Below, in pieces: positions 32,550-45,308 of a stretch of DNA of 64,000 nt. The position numbers and the translations under genes are program-made. The stretch is taken from assembly GCF_036373705.1 (NCBI RefSeq), contig NC_089857.1:34186284-34250283 (forward strand), given 5' to 3'. Under the pieces are notes generated by a model. The model was not told the DNA's origin. It worked only from the letters and a program-made list of their open reading frames with translations, and ran no database searches. Each line of letters begins with the position of its first letter. The stretch's first letter is position 1. Origin of the DNA: Amia ocellicauda. Its lineage: Eukaryota; Chordata; Actinopteri; Amiiformes; Amiidae.

Positions 32550-35500
32550 GTAAGGCGAAGAAAAAAAAAAACTATTCTTTTTGTAATGTTATTTTCCCCT
32601 TGGTTTTTTTTTTTTGCATTAAAACGAAGCATGGAATCACAGAAGAAAGGAATACCGAAAAATACAGGGAGTGGGGTAGGGTGGGGGGGGGCAGTGCGGG
32701 GCTTGTAATCTAAAGCAATGGATTTCTCTCTCTATCTCTCGGTCTCTCTGTCTGTAAAGCCAGGGGGAATCAAGTCTCGATAGGATTATGGTTTGGGGGG
32801 GGCGGGCACAAAAATCCCCATCGATCATGGCCAAAGGTGAAAAGAACGAAAGAAAAAGTAGAACAAAAGGAACGATCCGTGTCTAAAGAAGGCCAGTCCG
32901 CGTTCGAGAATCCGAATTCGAGAAATAAACGCTATAGATCTGGAATAATCATCCAGGTTCGGTGGAGTAGTGGTGGTGTACGGCTGGAAACAAAGGGGCA
33001 GATGTTTTCCCTTACCACAGCTTATGTAAGTGTACTGTAGCTAATATAAATGGTTCTTCCGACATTATTGATGCTCTGTGCTGCGTGTGCCCTGTTGTAA
33101 ACGTCGTTTCTCACGACTCGCGTTGGCTAGAAATGTCCTCGGTGAGCCCGTCTCGACTCGGGCGGACTGTATGGACAGACGTGCGTGTTGCTAACGCTGT
33201 CAAAACAGGAAGATGCAGGAAACAAAGAGCAGACAAAGCATGGAGACCCCCGGGTTCATTGAAAAGCCCCGCTGGGTCATTTGACCACGATGACCAGCAA
33301 ATGAGTGGCCTTGCGACATACGGACGAGAACATCTTTAGTGTGGCGTGTGCGGGAGATCAAATCCCTGTCTTTTGGGGGGTGAAATAAACTATGGTGTGT
33401 TGCTTAGCATGACTCAGTCTTTTTGAGAGACCAGTTTGCGGCCTGTCTTGTCCACGACTAGGTATTGGCTCTATCTGGGGAATTCTGGGATCGCTGTGCC
33501 TTCTGTTGTTGGTTAGTTTTCTCTCCACTACTTTATTTTGTAATGTCTTCCTTCTCGATACTCGCAGTGACTCACTGATTCGTAGAAGATGGAGTAATTA
33601 TACTATAGGAAATCCAGAAACGTGTACAGGCTTGATGCCAAGTCCCCCCCTCCCTCTTAGCCAGTTGATATATAGCTCCGTGCTATGTCTATGTATAGCT
33701 CCGTAATTTGTTTTGTGTGTCCTTACTGAAACTGAAGAATGAAAGCAGCTCGTTTCGTGTGTATTTTATTGGGATGAAGAAGTCGGGTCAGACCGCAAAG
33801 ACGGGACAACTTTGACGTCTGATATTGATCGGCGTCTGGCGTGTTTGTGTTGGTGATTTAGAAAGGGTATTGGGGATATTGTCGATTTAATGGCAAGGTA
33901 TAATCATGTGTAACTTCGTCTCGAAATGCCCATTACAGTGTGACCTCCGGCACAGACGTGTATAGATAAGCCCCCTCCTCCTCTTCCTCTTCCTCTTCCC
34001 TCCCTACCAAAAAGTCAATGTCGTTATTTTATTTATTCGGTGGGAGGAGGTTATGCGTTTTAATCTGGGTGGTTTTTAACGTGGGAGGGCGGAAATTGGC
34101 TCCGACCTTTCACACGGTTTGCATCATTGTGTCATGATCTGCTTGTGCGTTTGTGGGGAAACGGTATCAAAGTGTTTAGTCGGCAGTAACTTGAAAACCC
34201 CCTTATTGTGTGAGAAGCGGCCCATCTTGGGGCTTTTGTTCTGCCCTCGTTTCCCTCTCTCTCTCGACACGGAAGGCAGCAGTTTCGGTCACACGGGCGC
34301 CTCAATGGGCTGTTTGTTCTTCCCAAAGATGCCGGATCGAGCTCTCGTGTGTGTGCCTGCCTGCGCACCACCCCGTCCGTCATGGTTGTGGCCCTTCCTG
34401 CGCGTCGGAGGCTCCCAGTGAGACGCTCCCCTCGGCGGAGGAGCCGTGAGATAAAAATAGCGCTGATCTCAGAGCCGCGGTGCTGAGGCCCGTGTGACAG
34501 GCGGAAGCTGCTGCGCCGCCCATGTGACCGGGGCCCGGAGCCGAGTCGCCGCAGCGGGCCTACCGTGACGGGCGGGGGGTCGGCCTTCCAGGGAAAACCT
34601 GCGTGACGCACCGGGTAACAGGGCCGGGGGAGGCACAACCTGTGTCAGAGCGGTTTGCCCTTTACTCCAGCGATGTGAAGTTACACACCACGACGTTGTT
34701 GTTGTTGTTGTTGTTGTGTGCCGTTTGTTACACCACCTCTCCACGATCGTGGCCCCGTTTTTGCCCTTTAATTTTCACAACCACATCCCGCTCTTTCGTA
34801 GTGAACAATGGGGATTGTGAGAGAACCTGCTTTTGCTGGTTTAGTGTGACATTCGTGGGATGATTTTTGTCAATAGAGACCATGGTGTAGATCTGACCGG
34901 TTCATATTTTAAAAAACAAAAGTTGTATATGAAGTGTGGAATGTGGGTGATCTTTAAGAGTTCTTAACGTTTATGATTTGTTGTATGTCAACTAGTAAAT
35001 CTAGCGCGGTTTCCAGGCTTAAAGACCTGAAAAGGTGACCCCAGATAAGCTTTTAACACATGGATGTCAGTGTGTGAGAAGTGTTAATTAAACTTGCAAC
35101 TGGCAAATGGAATATAACCAATAGGCCTGACAAGTAACACATTACTGTCCATAACTTATCAACCAGAGAGATGGTGGGTTTCTGCATATCACCGTTTAAG
35201 GTAAAAGACTGGAACAATTGAGCTACTTGGTTAAAACGTAGTTTCAATTGCTACTTGATTTGTTTGCTGCTCATTGTCCTGAAGTTAAACTTTCCCATGA
35301 TTTGGTTTAGCACATTTTAAGTAAACAACATAGTTGCATCAAAAAGCACTGTGTGTGTATATAATGACATGTATATGTGTGCGTGTGTGTAATATATATA
35401 TATATATAATATTGTGTGTGTGTGTGTATATGTATATAGGTGTATGTTGGGTATTTCTGTGAAATGTCTTCTCTAAGCAATACTTAGCCTACTCATCATT

Positions 35501-37461
35501 TGTGGGCAGTAACTGTACACCCTTCCTGTTTCCATAAACGGGTAACTAGACTGCATGGCCTAAAACGTCCCATAAATCCCATCCAAAAATTGAACAATGT
35601 ATTTTTCACAATGCATGTTTTTATTTTAATTATTTCCAGTTAAACTTGTAATTCTTTAGTTACTCTGGCCTCATAATTTGTGGCATTGGTTTGTAGTAAA
35701 AATAGGATTCTTTCCTAAGTAAAGTGTCCTATGGATTGGACAGACCCACATCAGTGATCGCTTCAAGGCAAGAACAAGCAACAGTGTTTTTGTTGTTGAT
35801 AATTACATGCCATATATCCAATAGGCTGGGTTATTAGCAACAGCATTTTTATTAATACCCATTAGTTTTAAACTTCAGTTACAATAGTTGAATCACTCTA
35901 TTTAACCATAGATGTCTCTGGGGAACATGGTTTTGTTTTTCAGCCTGGATTTGAGCCGTGCCACATTTTGGTGGCGGTTTACAGACAGATTGGCTTTCCT
36001 CTTACAATTGGACATCAAGCATACCAGAGAACTTCTGTTCAAAATTTCAAGATTCCTTAATTGGATTACAGGAAACATGGGATATAAATCAAAACCAGAT
36101 GCTCTTGGATGAAACATGGTAAATTGTGTGTGGTGTAAAATCTACACCAAGCAAGTGTTGCTGGATCCACTTTGAATACAGTAAAGTCTTTCTAGTACAG
36201 AAAACAAACCAAACAAGTGGGCCATATCTTGTGCAGTCTGCACCAGGAGCAAGTTATCAAATCTTCTAGCTCTTCTGGACTTCTAAAAATCTAAGTAGAG
36301 GAATCAATACAGTAGGATACCAGCACGCTAAAGAGGCCTACAAAAAGACAAACAATTGGCTTATCTTCTTTCATGCCTCTTTCCAAGGTAAGTTTGAAAG
36401 TGTTTTCTTCTACAGTACTATGTATTTGCTGTTGCAAATTTTAATTTCTTTATGCGTCTGACTACTTTAGAGGAAACTGGTTCCCACACATGCAAATGAG
36501 GAGGGTAGTGGTAGGATTCTCCTTGGATTTTTTTTTTTCTTCCTCCTGTGTATAATACAAATATTGGAAGGAAATTCATATTTCTGAATATCTGGGTATG
36601 CTTATTGCTCTTCATAATTTCAATGTCTCCCTCTGCTTTATATTCCTTATAATATAGATGGAATAGTCTGGGTGTTCGATATAGTTTGAATTCCTAACTT
36701 TTGAAAGTCATTCTGTGTAATTGCTTTGTCAATGCCACATCAGATGTTTTTCAAAGCCCTGGAATACTGTATCATCACAGTTCCCAGAAAATGTCCAGCA
36801 TGTTTAAACTGCAAGAGTCTGAAACTGAACATGATGACTAAACCTGGAGGTGATAGTGGGAACATTGTAATGTGTTGCTGGGACTTCTGCCAAATCAGTG
36901 GGACATCTCAGTCGAGCATTTTTACTGCTTTTGCTTCTTTAAAGCTTTCTTAAATCTATTGGAGCTCTGGAATATTAAATAAATCCTCCCGCCCACCTTC
37001 ACTGAACAGCAGGAGTCTTCACTCTTCAGTCATTTCAACACATAAGCCTAAATATTTTCTTCGTCCCTTTGCATGGCTGTCGACATCAGGACCTCTTTAT
37101 TGTACAAGGCCATGCCACTGGGTCTAGCAGTTTGTCTGCTATATTTTTTGTTTGGTCTGTGAAGATTGCCCATTTTAATAAGGCGGGTCTCTCTCTCTCT
37201 CAAGTGTGCATTTAGATCCATAAATAGCATACCTCCCAGAAGAATTTGTTGAATAGGCAAGAGACCGTAAAAGTCCATTCAAATGTTAATAAAAAAAATC
37301 TGGGAGTTTTGATTTTTTTTTTTTTTCCTTTTGTCATCAGAATTGCTAACATCGTTGTCTTTATCAAAAAGATTGCAATGCGGATGAGATCTTTGTGCTG
37401 TCCTCGATTGATTTTGTGTGCTTTCCAACTCCTAATGGCTTTTTGCTGGTTTCTTTTACAG
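32550..37461 (+). other. zfand5 intron 1
   Basis: About 4.9 kb. The left half is the CpG-rich promoter flank. A mixed TA/TG repeat lies at about 35390-35440. A possible alternative 5' exon at 35944-36387 has both splice consensus sites. No coding exon is supported. Confidence 0.65.
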
Positions 37462-37479
37462 CATCAACAGCATACAGAT

Positions 37480-37639
37480 ATGGCCCAAGAGACGAACCAG
37501 AGCCCGGTGCCCATGCTGTGTACAACCGGCTGCGGCTTTTATGGGAATCCTAGGACAAACGGGATGTGCTCGGTGTGCTACAAAGACTACTTGACCAGGC
37601 AGCAGAGCAGTGGCAGGATGAGTCCAATGAGCCCGATTG
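37480..37639 (+). CDS. zfand5: zfand5 coding exon 1, A20 zinc finger
   Basis: The acceptor CTTTTACAG ends at 37461 and 18 bases of leader precede the ATG at 37480. It encodes [20 protein letters not shown] and the rest of the A20 finger ([11 protein letters not shown]). Donor GTAAGA, phase 1. Confidence 0.97.
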
Positions 37640-40600
37640 GTAAGATTAACTGCAGCCCCTCGTTTTGATGCTGCTGCTTCTATTCTCTTTGGCACTTATT
37701 CTGTAATCGCCCCATATTAACTCAAGACAAAGTGCTTTTGTTGTGGGCTTATTTTAGAAGTGTATTGGTTTTTTCGAATTCCTTGAAGCCATGTTGAACT
37801 GATTCCGTGTACAGAGCCATTGCTGGATATCCAGCTACAAATATTTCCCCCTGTTTTTTGGGGGGTTTAATAATCTTTTGTTCAAATGTTTCATTCTAGT
37901 AACCCAAGATAGCTGCTTACCAGTATTGGCTGGAGCTTTGTTTTGTAGACCATTGATTCATCTGCTAAGCTTCTTTAAAATAATCTAATCAGTCTGGAAC
38001 AATGACTTGAAGGCAGTTCTTAAAATTAAAAATATAAATATATATAGTCTAATAATTTATGTACACCCATACACAACACGTTGTGTCTTTTTATTTTTAG
38101 TGTCAGTTGATTCGCTGACCTTCAGATTTTTTTTAGATTTCTTAAATTCTCCTCTTGTTCAAACAAGATTTGTTTGAGGCATAGCAATCATCTGCCCCTG
38201 AGGGGGTTTAGTTTTGTTTTGATCTTGTTACTCATTGTTGGGAGAATGAACCATGTAGTACACTCTTGATGTTGGGGATAGCTCTGACACTATTGCATCA
38301 TTTGTACATCTTAAACTTGTGGGAGGATATGTATGCAAATGCTGAAATGTTAAAATAATGCATGTGGAGAATGTCTAGTGATAATATAGCTGATAGAAAA
38401 GGTACTGCAAATATTTGGCTCAAAAAGAGCATAGAAGTGTATTGGACTTGTTCAGAAACCCCCCAAAATGTACATTCAAAGTTAAAAGGCTAGGCTCTGG
38501 TCTCTGATAGAAACCAAACCTGCAGTATGATGTTTTAGACTAAGCTTGTACAATACTTCGAAGTTCAGCTTTCACTTATTCTCTTTGCTGTACATTTGTT
38601 GTGGATCACATTGTCTGATGGAGATCAGATTAGTTACATTCGTCTTTTAATCCTGCTTTTGTGTGCTCCGTTATCTGCATGTTTAATAAGCATTCCCCTG
38701 AGCTTCAATGAATTAGATTGTGGGAGGTAAAATGGTGGGAGTGAATATCTGATCTAACATGGGTGCTTGGAAGCCTGGCTTCTGATGCCTAACAGTTAGT
38801 GAAAATGGGAAAAGTGACTTTCTCCCCCCCTGTAGTTCCATTTTGTTTCTCATCATATTGTGCCCCATCTATGTGCATGTGCTTGGTAAATGTGACTGTT
38901 TATCTGTGCTTAAATCTACTCCTGAACATGTGCTAAGTGTTTCTTGTCTGTTTTATAGGTGCTGGCAGTGTATCCAGTAGTCCTTCTTCAGAAGCCTCTG
39001 CTATCCAGAGAATAGAAGCCAGCTTAAGTAACTCGGACGTCTCTTCTGTTAGTGTAGCCGATTCATCAAGGTGAGTGGAGTGCACGGTTTATATTGCCAG
39101 ATTTCTGCACTGCTATACCTAAACACACATGACAGAATAAATGTACTTGTGTAAATGTATTTAAGTTATGCAGCCGTGCACTGGGATATCAGATTTGTTA
39201 CTGAAACAATTCCCGAAAGATTTCTATTTCACCACAGTCTTAATAAGAATTTTAAATTTGGAATGTTTAGGAATTACATTTCGGTGAACTCTATGGTTAG
39301 GTAACTGTTATATAATTGTTCTTGTGTTGAACCTGAGGGGTAGATTATTTGTTTTCACAGGGGAAAAAAGTGTTTTCTCCTAATCAAATGGATTCGCTAA
39401 ATACAAAGTGTATACTTTCTGCACTGCTTTTTTTTTTTTTTTTTTTTTTAAGATTCATATGTCCAATACAAACCGTGACTCAAATATCTATGTAGATTAT
39501 TTTGAGTGTTAGCTATCAGCAGGAAGTGTTTGTAGGGATGGAAATGTGTAAATGCATTATGCTGTGGGATACTAACCTATACACTGTTGCTTTTGCCAGA
39601 AGTATGCCAGGTGCCTCCTTGCCAGTAACACAACAGATGACCGAAATGAGCATTTCCAGGGAGGACAAGGTGACATCCCCAAAAGGAGAGCCAGCAGAAC
39701 CAGGTTAATTTGCATTTGATTTTGCATTCACTTGCCATACAATTTAAATGTATGAATACAAAAACATTTCATAAGGAAATGGGTAACTCGGCATTGGAAC
39801 TGAATGCTATGAAGGGGAGGGTGGTTTACATAGCTGCCAGGAAAGGTATGTGTCTAATCTAGGTGACAGTGAAATCTTATTCCACATCAGGAACTGAACT
39901 TTCAAGCACATTCACTACCAGACTGGATTTATTTGAATATTGGTGGCTGTATTCTTTTGCCCTAAAGTTTTAAGTTTACACATGGAATCTACATAACACA
40001 GCACTTTCTACATCTATCAGAAAATGTCCTGACCTCACAATTTCTGCAGCTGCTGCATGTTTTCTGTGGAAAGGTGTCATTTGATAGCCTTAACTGATAT
40101 AAACAGTCCCAAGCAACCTAGTTCAGATTGTAGCAAGCCTTCGAGGATTTATTTTGATTCTGAAATGACCTTCAGAAAGTGTTCTGTGTTCTGCTGACAG
40201 AGATGCTTCATTGTTGTTAATGCCATTGCTTTTCTCGTGCTCTGGAATTTGTGGTTGTTTACCAGCTAGTGTGTTGATTTATGACTAGGCCAGGGTGCAC
40301 AGCTTGAAAGGCAGGGCCACTCAATTTAAATGACACCAGTATCGTTCAAGGTGTCAGTTTACAGAATGTGGTTTACATTTTAAAAGGCTCTTGACTTTAG
40401 CATCACCTCAGTTGATAATGTGACCAATGCACAGCTAAAGTTGTATGATTGTCTCCGGGGGAAGTGAACGAAGAGCACATTGTGACTGGACTACATTTTG
40501 TTTTTATTTTTAAAACCTGGCTGATGTAGTTGCCTTGTCCTGACCTTTTAGTTTTTCCATGAAATCATGTGGTGCTTTTGGTTTATATCGCATGGCTTGG

Positions 40601-41587
40601 TGAGGCATTCGTTAGTTTGCTCTGCATGTCACCACCAGGAACTGAATGTGAGCGTGTAATGAGGCCATTGATTTTTATTTACCTGAGGGAGTAGATTTGG
40701 AGTACATTGTTTTTACTGTATCTAGATTTGTTTTGCATGACCATGAGAGCGTGTACACTACTCTGCAACTGTGCTTATTGTTCGTGTTCTTAACCATTGT
40801 CTTTCAAACTGTGCTGAGATAATTGCTTTTTTTATACTAGCAAATTTTGGCCTTTCCCAGGTTAATTCTGAACCAATGTGAAGTTCGAGAGAAATTTTAG
40901 TGAAAATAGACAATTAAGTGTACGGTTTTGCACAGCGTGTTCCTCGTGAATTATTTATCCACAGCTGTGGGGAGTCATGGACAAGTTGTTAAATTGTTCC
41001 TCAGGCAAAATATATATAAAAAATCTAGAATCGCACAACTGAAAGAATGTTAATCAAATAACCCGTTGCTAATGCGCAACCCAAAAGGAAAATTGTGAAG
41101 TGACGTGAAGGTTATGAACACGAATAAATAGAGCTAACCATTTTTTATTTATTATTTCCAGTTGTAACGCAGCCGACTGCTTCAACTTCACACCCCAGTG
41201 CACCAGGGAGTGATGAGACGAAGGCTCCAGAAATGCCCAAAACTAAGAAAAATAGATGTTTTATGTGCAGGAAGAAGGTCGGCTTAACAGGTAAGCAAAA
41301 GTAAAGTGCAATATGTGTAGATCCCACAAGTTGCTTTACACAGATTTTGGCTTATTTTAAACCAGGAATCGCGACATTAACCCAGATAAACCGAAAGTTC
41401 TGAAGATGTACTAAATGTTTTTCACTTTTCTGTCACAGGTTTTGATTGCCGGTGTGGGAACTTGTTTTGTGGACTGCACCGTTATTCAGACAAGCACAAC
41501 TGTCCTTACGATTACAAAGCAGAAGCGGCTGCAAAGATCAGAAAAGAAAACCCTGTTATTGTTGCTGACAAAATCCAGAGAATATAA
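37480..41587 (+). CDS. zfand5: AN1-type zinc finger protein 5 (ZNF216), complete coding region in 5 exons
   Basis: ZFAND5 binds ubiquitin through an N-terminal A20 finger and the 26S proteasome through its C-terminal AN1 region, promoting degradation in muscle atrophy. It also dampens NF-kB signalling (family knowledge). Exons 37480-37639, 38959-39070, 39600-39703, 41162-41290 and 41439-41587 join in frame to 217 codons plus TAA. The A20 finger uses C14, C18, C30, C33. The AN1 finger uses C158, C161, C172, C174, C179, H182, H188, C190. The middle is Ser/Thr/Pro-rich and carries [17 protein letters not shown], a block typical of ZFAND5 rather than ZFAND6. Human ZFAND5 is 213 residues, and the ends match closely. 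Confidence 0.97.
38959..39070 (+). CDS. zfand5: zfand5 coding exon 2, serine-rich linker
   Basis: A 112-nt exon after TTTTATAG. It encodes a low-complexity Ser/Ala linker ([20 protein letters not shown] and following [10 protein letters not shown]). Donor GTGAGT, phase 2. Confidence 0.93.
39600..39703 (+). CDS. zfand5: zfand5 coding exon 3
   Basis: A 104-nt exon after TTTTGCCAG. It encodes [20 protein letters not shown] and [14 protein letters not shown], the conserved middle segment that marks ZFAND5. Donor GTTAAT is weaker than the others but gives the correct frame. Confidence 0.95.
41162..41290 (+). CDS. zfand5: zfand5 coding exon 4, start of AN1 finger
   Basis: A 129-nt exon after ATTTCCAG. 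It encodes a Thr/Ser/Pro stretch, then [17 protein letters not shown], the first cysteine pair of the AN1 finger. Donor GTAAGC, phase 1. Confidence 0.97.
41439..41587 (+). CDS. zfand5: zfand5 coding exon 5 (stop), AN1 finger and C-terminus
   Basis: Begins after TGTCACAG. It encodes [20 protein letters not shown], then [20 protein letters not shown] and [12 protein letters not shown] at 41585-41587. All AN1 ligands in this exon are present. Confidence 0.97.
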
Positions 41588-43281
41588 GGTCCACAGCCTT
41601 ATGACACAGAACACTGTTGAGTGGATAAAGGACTAATTTTTTTATTACGATCTTGAGAATCCTATACAGAGCAGATGCATGAACGATCACTTTTTTTTTT
41701 TTCTTATTTGATGTTCATTTATTTTTTTTCTTTGTATCTTTTATCTATTGTTTAAAATTATATACAAGATTAAAAAAAAAAAAAAAAAAAAAAAAAGTGC
41801 AGCCCAGGGCATCATTTCAGGAAATCTCATTACTGTCCTCCAGCCTTTAATGTCCTCTATGTTCAGCTATGTTTATTTATATTTGTGCCAAAAAAGTCTT
41901 TAATCAAATCTCATGGGTTTGTTTTTGTTGTTGGAATGCAAAAATGTTGGCTTGAAAAGGTCCAAAAGCCTACATTGCTTCAAACAAAGTATCCGCAAAA
42001 CAAATGTTTGTTTGTTTTAAGGTAAAATTGAAGTTTTAAATGTTTTTTGTTTTGTTTTTTTTAACTTTGAAGAATGAGCAGCAGTCAGTCTTTCTGGTCC
42101 ATCATTTAGTGTCTCGTAATGCTAGCAGTCCTGTCCCCACATTCACACTCCACATCTCGTGACTGAGGAGCCTGATGTATTTCACAGTTTGTGTAAATTG
42201 CAGCAAATCGAAGCCCCACCCACAGCAGATGTGCACCTTGTTGATCTCATGTCAAAGTAACTTGCTTTTTGTGCATCCGACATGGTTTAACTTCTTGCTT
42301 AAGGCCAGTGTAAGACTTCCTACACTAGAGCGTACCCCTGTACAGTAATATGGTGAAGTGTTGAGATCAGAGCTGTGTTGACCCTTCCAGAGCCCACTTA
42401 AAGATCCTTGGTCTTTCACTTCATCTCGGGTTACTGTATATCTTGATATGAGGCCAAAATCCCTTATTGTGGAGTTGCAGCAGAACTAGTGAAACCTTGT
42501 TCGTGCCATACATTTGTCAATGTTATGTGGTACTTTAAGAATGTTTAATGCAGACATATGGAACTAATGTCTTTGTTTTGTTTTGCCCACCTGTTAAAGT
42601 ACTGAAACACCATCCTATATTTATTGAAAAAAGAAATAGTATGCATAAAACAAAATATAATTACTTGCTAAAATAAGTGTCATGTCAGTGGTTCTTGCCC
42701 TCACGTTGCTTTTGTTACATGAAAGATTGGCCTCAAAGGAGAATAGTGACTAAAACAGGTATGCAGCTTATATATTATAAGTCATTAAGAATGTGATGGT
42801 CATTTGATGCCTGAAACCATGCCCAATTAGCCTGCCTTTTTCTGTTTTTACTTGGGTGTAAGAGTGTAGTATTATTGGGTGTATTGCATGGATTGCATAT
42901 CTACGACAATGTAAATATCTGATTTGTAGAAATGGCAATATACTTCACTAATGCTTGTTCAATATTTTCACCTCTGTAATGAAAGGTTTTTGTAATGTCT
43001 AGAGGTTGTGCTGATATTTACGTATATATTATGTGTATGTGTACTTAATGGGTATGTGAAACACGCTATGTATACACACACGTGCATACGGGGGTCATGC
43101 AAACTGCTGCACAAGCTCAGTCATCTATTCAGCAGCTTGACTGGCTTCCTCTTTCTGGAATTAAGAAAGGGTTTTCTTAGAGCCTTGAGAATTTAACTGC
43201 ATTACAAGTTTACAAGGCTAAAGCAACATTTACAAGTGGATGTTTGTTTTGTTAATACGGAATTTCAATTTTAGTCTTTTT

Positions 43282-43287
43282 AATAAA
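43282..43287 (+). terminator. Proximal poly(A) signal of zfand5
   Basis: AATAAA in TTTTAATAAAGTTGC, about 1.7 kb past the stop codon. Confidence 0.55.
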
Positions 43288-43641
43288 GTTGCTTTGAATC
43301 CCACTTCAGATGTTAGATTTCTCTACTTACTGAAATATGCAGCAAAACATTTGGACCCCAGTATATATGTATACCTATTATACAAATTAGCAGTGTGATA
43401 ACACATTCTTGTATATAGATTTTTTTTTTTTTTTTTTAAATTCTATTTGTTCGAACTTTTTCTTTTTGGCTGCTCAGCACTGTTTTTCCTGTAGGGATGT
43501 GAGGTTTTGCTTTAAAGAATTGTATGTATCCATTCAGTTTTAATTTTAACTTTAGTTATGCAAATTTGTACAAAGTGTGTTCATATTTATGTATTGCATA
43601 TACTCTTGTTACTTGGCATTAATGCAAAATTGTATCATGTA

Positions 43642-43647
43642 AATAAA
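43642..43647 (+). terminator. Distal poly(A) signal of zfand5
   Basis: AATAAA in ATGTAAATAAAATTATG, about 2.05 kb past the stop codon. Recognisable 3' UTR-like sequence ends here. Confidence 0.65.
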
Positions 43648-44170
43648 ATTATGTACAGAGAGACATTATAAAGCTTTGCCACACTGCTTATTTAAAACAA
43701 CTGTCCCTACATATAGATCTGTATCTGCAGTTTTCCATATTGTTCAGTGTTTTCAAGCAAGCAAGATAATGGATCCTTCCTTTGTGTCCTTTTTGGAATT
43801 CATTTCATAGCATCTGATGTCTACTGCTCTGTTCCTAATGCAAGTCTCAATTTTATGAGAATAGGAGAGCTTCTAGCTTTCACAGTCCCTATTGGTTTTC
43901 CTTGCCTCCTGTCAGCCTTTGATCTTTTATTAACAGAGACTCAAGTCTTCCCATTAGGCCCAAGGAAACAAAATACAAATTTTAGGTAAATGGAACAAAT
44001 GCAGGGTGGGTGAAGCAGTCTAGTGTGAGTGGTTTTGCAGACTTGCATTTCATGCCCTCTGCATTGGAAAAGCACCGGAATGTGCACTGCTGAAAATGTG
44101 CACGCAAAGCTGTGCTGTATGTACTGACAGCTTGAAGCACGAACACGAGGACCCTTTAGGAGGTGTGAGG

Positions 44171-44347
44171 TTAGGAGTGACTGTTTCTATGACGATAGCG
44201 CCTTGGTTTTAGAAGGGAGCTGTTGTGAAATACAGATCGTAAAATTCGTAGTGCTGAATGTGGCGATTCACAAGTACAGTTCTGTGATTCATTAACTACC
44301 CAGGGTTCACATTTGGGCAAATACTCTTCATGCTCTTGGTCCTCAAT
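44171..44347 (-). other. Orphan terminal-exon-like open frame
   Basis: On the minus strand CCTAAC and a pyrimidine-rich tract lead to GGATTTGCAG, followed by 58 open codons and TAA at 44173-44171. The frame reads IEDQEHEEYLPKCEPWVVNE, then a Cys-containing part with N-glycosylation-like NCT, then a basic end (KPRRYRHRNSHS). A minus-strand AATAAA lies near 43932. I do not recognise the peptide; it could be a real last exon, a pseudo-exon or chance. Confidence 0.25.
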
Positions 44348-45021
44348 CTGCAAATCCAGAGAGAATTGGGTTAGGATTGGTATTTTATATAATGACAGGT
44401 CTGTGATGAGCTGAAATATTAAGAGATGTCCTTGCTGAGCCTGTTGAATTGTGCTGATCCTGCCTGTCATCTGGGGGATTTGATTTGATTTTTTTTTTCT
44501 TCCTATTCACGGATCAGCAGATGTTTTGGTACTGACTAGTTAGTGTGCAAATGTAACATGAACTGTATTTCTGGGATTTATATTCTATTATGCATTGTGC
44601 TTGGTCAGTGTGTATCCTATGTAGTCAACCATATAAGAACATTTTGGTATTAAATACAGAAATCGCATGAGGTATGTTGCCTAATTTACTAATTTGTGTT
44701 CATCAGGGCTTTGTCTTACTGCTGTCTTGATCCTTTTGTTTAAATTGTAATGGTAAGCTTTACACAAAATAAGTAAACCATCGCAATGTGCCATGTGCTG
44801 TTAGGTCAGATGTTTTGGGGGCACTATTGTTTTTTTTGCACCTGTTGTATTTCTCCCAATTACGTGTGATAGTGTCAGCAAATGTCCTGAGGGTAACAGC
44901 TGAAATGACAGCTGTAACCATACTGAAAAAAAAAAAAAATGTGAAAGTGACTATTCATGCTTAAGTCCAATGCTCAGAGAATTCAATACAAAATAAAACA
45001 TCAGGACAAAAAAAAATTACC

Positions 45022-45165
45022 AGGGGCTGAATTAAATGAAAATTTAAAACCAAACCACTAATGTCATATTCCAAGCATTTATTTGGCTTTGTTGAATCTG
45101 ACTAGTGGAATGCCAGACTCATTAATTGGGTTTGGTTTAGTTATCTGGGAATGGGTCTGACTTCA
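45022..45165. repeat. Decayed MITE-like inverted repeat
   Basis: Starts AGGGGCTGAATTAAATGAAA, like the arms of the element at 5939-7238. AAAACCAAACCACTAAT on the left pairs imperfectly with ATTAATTGGGTTTGGTTTAG on the right. Confidence 0.45.
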
Positions 45166-45308
45166 AATCCAATAAATAATGTTTTTTTGTTTTTTTTTAA
45201 ATATCACCTTTTAATGGAACAGTGAATTCCAAAGCAAGCGATGAGGAGACCGTTTTACCCGGTGCTTTAGTACTAGATATCCTGTACTGTTCCATTTCTC
45301 TATTTTTC

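Larger units (their letters stand above)
32210..34720 (+). other. CpG-rich region over the zfand5 promoter and start of intron 1
   Basis: CpG density is clearly higher than elsewhere in the window, peaking again at 34380-34600 (many CGCC, GCCG and CGCG words). A second promoter or alternative first exon may lie in the 34.4 kb peak. A short (GTT)n run is at 34694-34716. Confidence 0.6.
37640..41438 (+). other. zfand5 introns between coding exons
   Basis: Four introns of about 1.3 kb, 0.5 kb, 1.5 kb and 0.15 kb. A T-tract at 39427-39449 is the only repeat of note. No other gene or element is recognised. Confidence 0.75.
41588..43670 (+). other. zfand5: zfand5 3' UTR
   Basis: About 2.1 kb from the stop to a distal AATAAA at 43642-43647, with a proximal AATAAA at 43282-43287. 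It contains a 25-base A-tract (41772-41796), several ATTTA words and TGTAAATA Pumilio-type words near 42911 and 43639. A long AU-rich 3' UTR fits a gene under post-transcriptional control, but the exact cleavage sites are inferred. Confidence 0.8.

Noticed and set aside
34119..34744. Several overlapping open frames in the CpG-rich part of zfand5 intron 1
   Set aside because: GC-rich DNA lacks stop codons by composition; the peptides have no recognisable domain.
37480..41587. Identification as zfand6
   Set aside because: The A20 and AN1 fingers are alike in both, but the [17 protein letters not shown] block and C-terminus match ZFAND5, and the neighbours agree.
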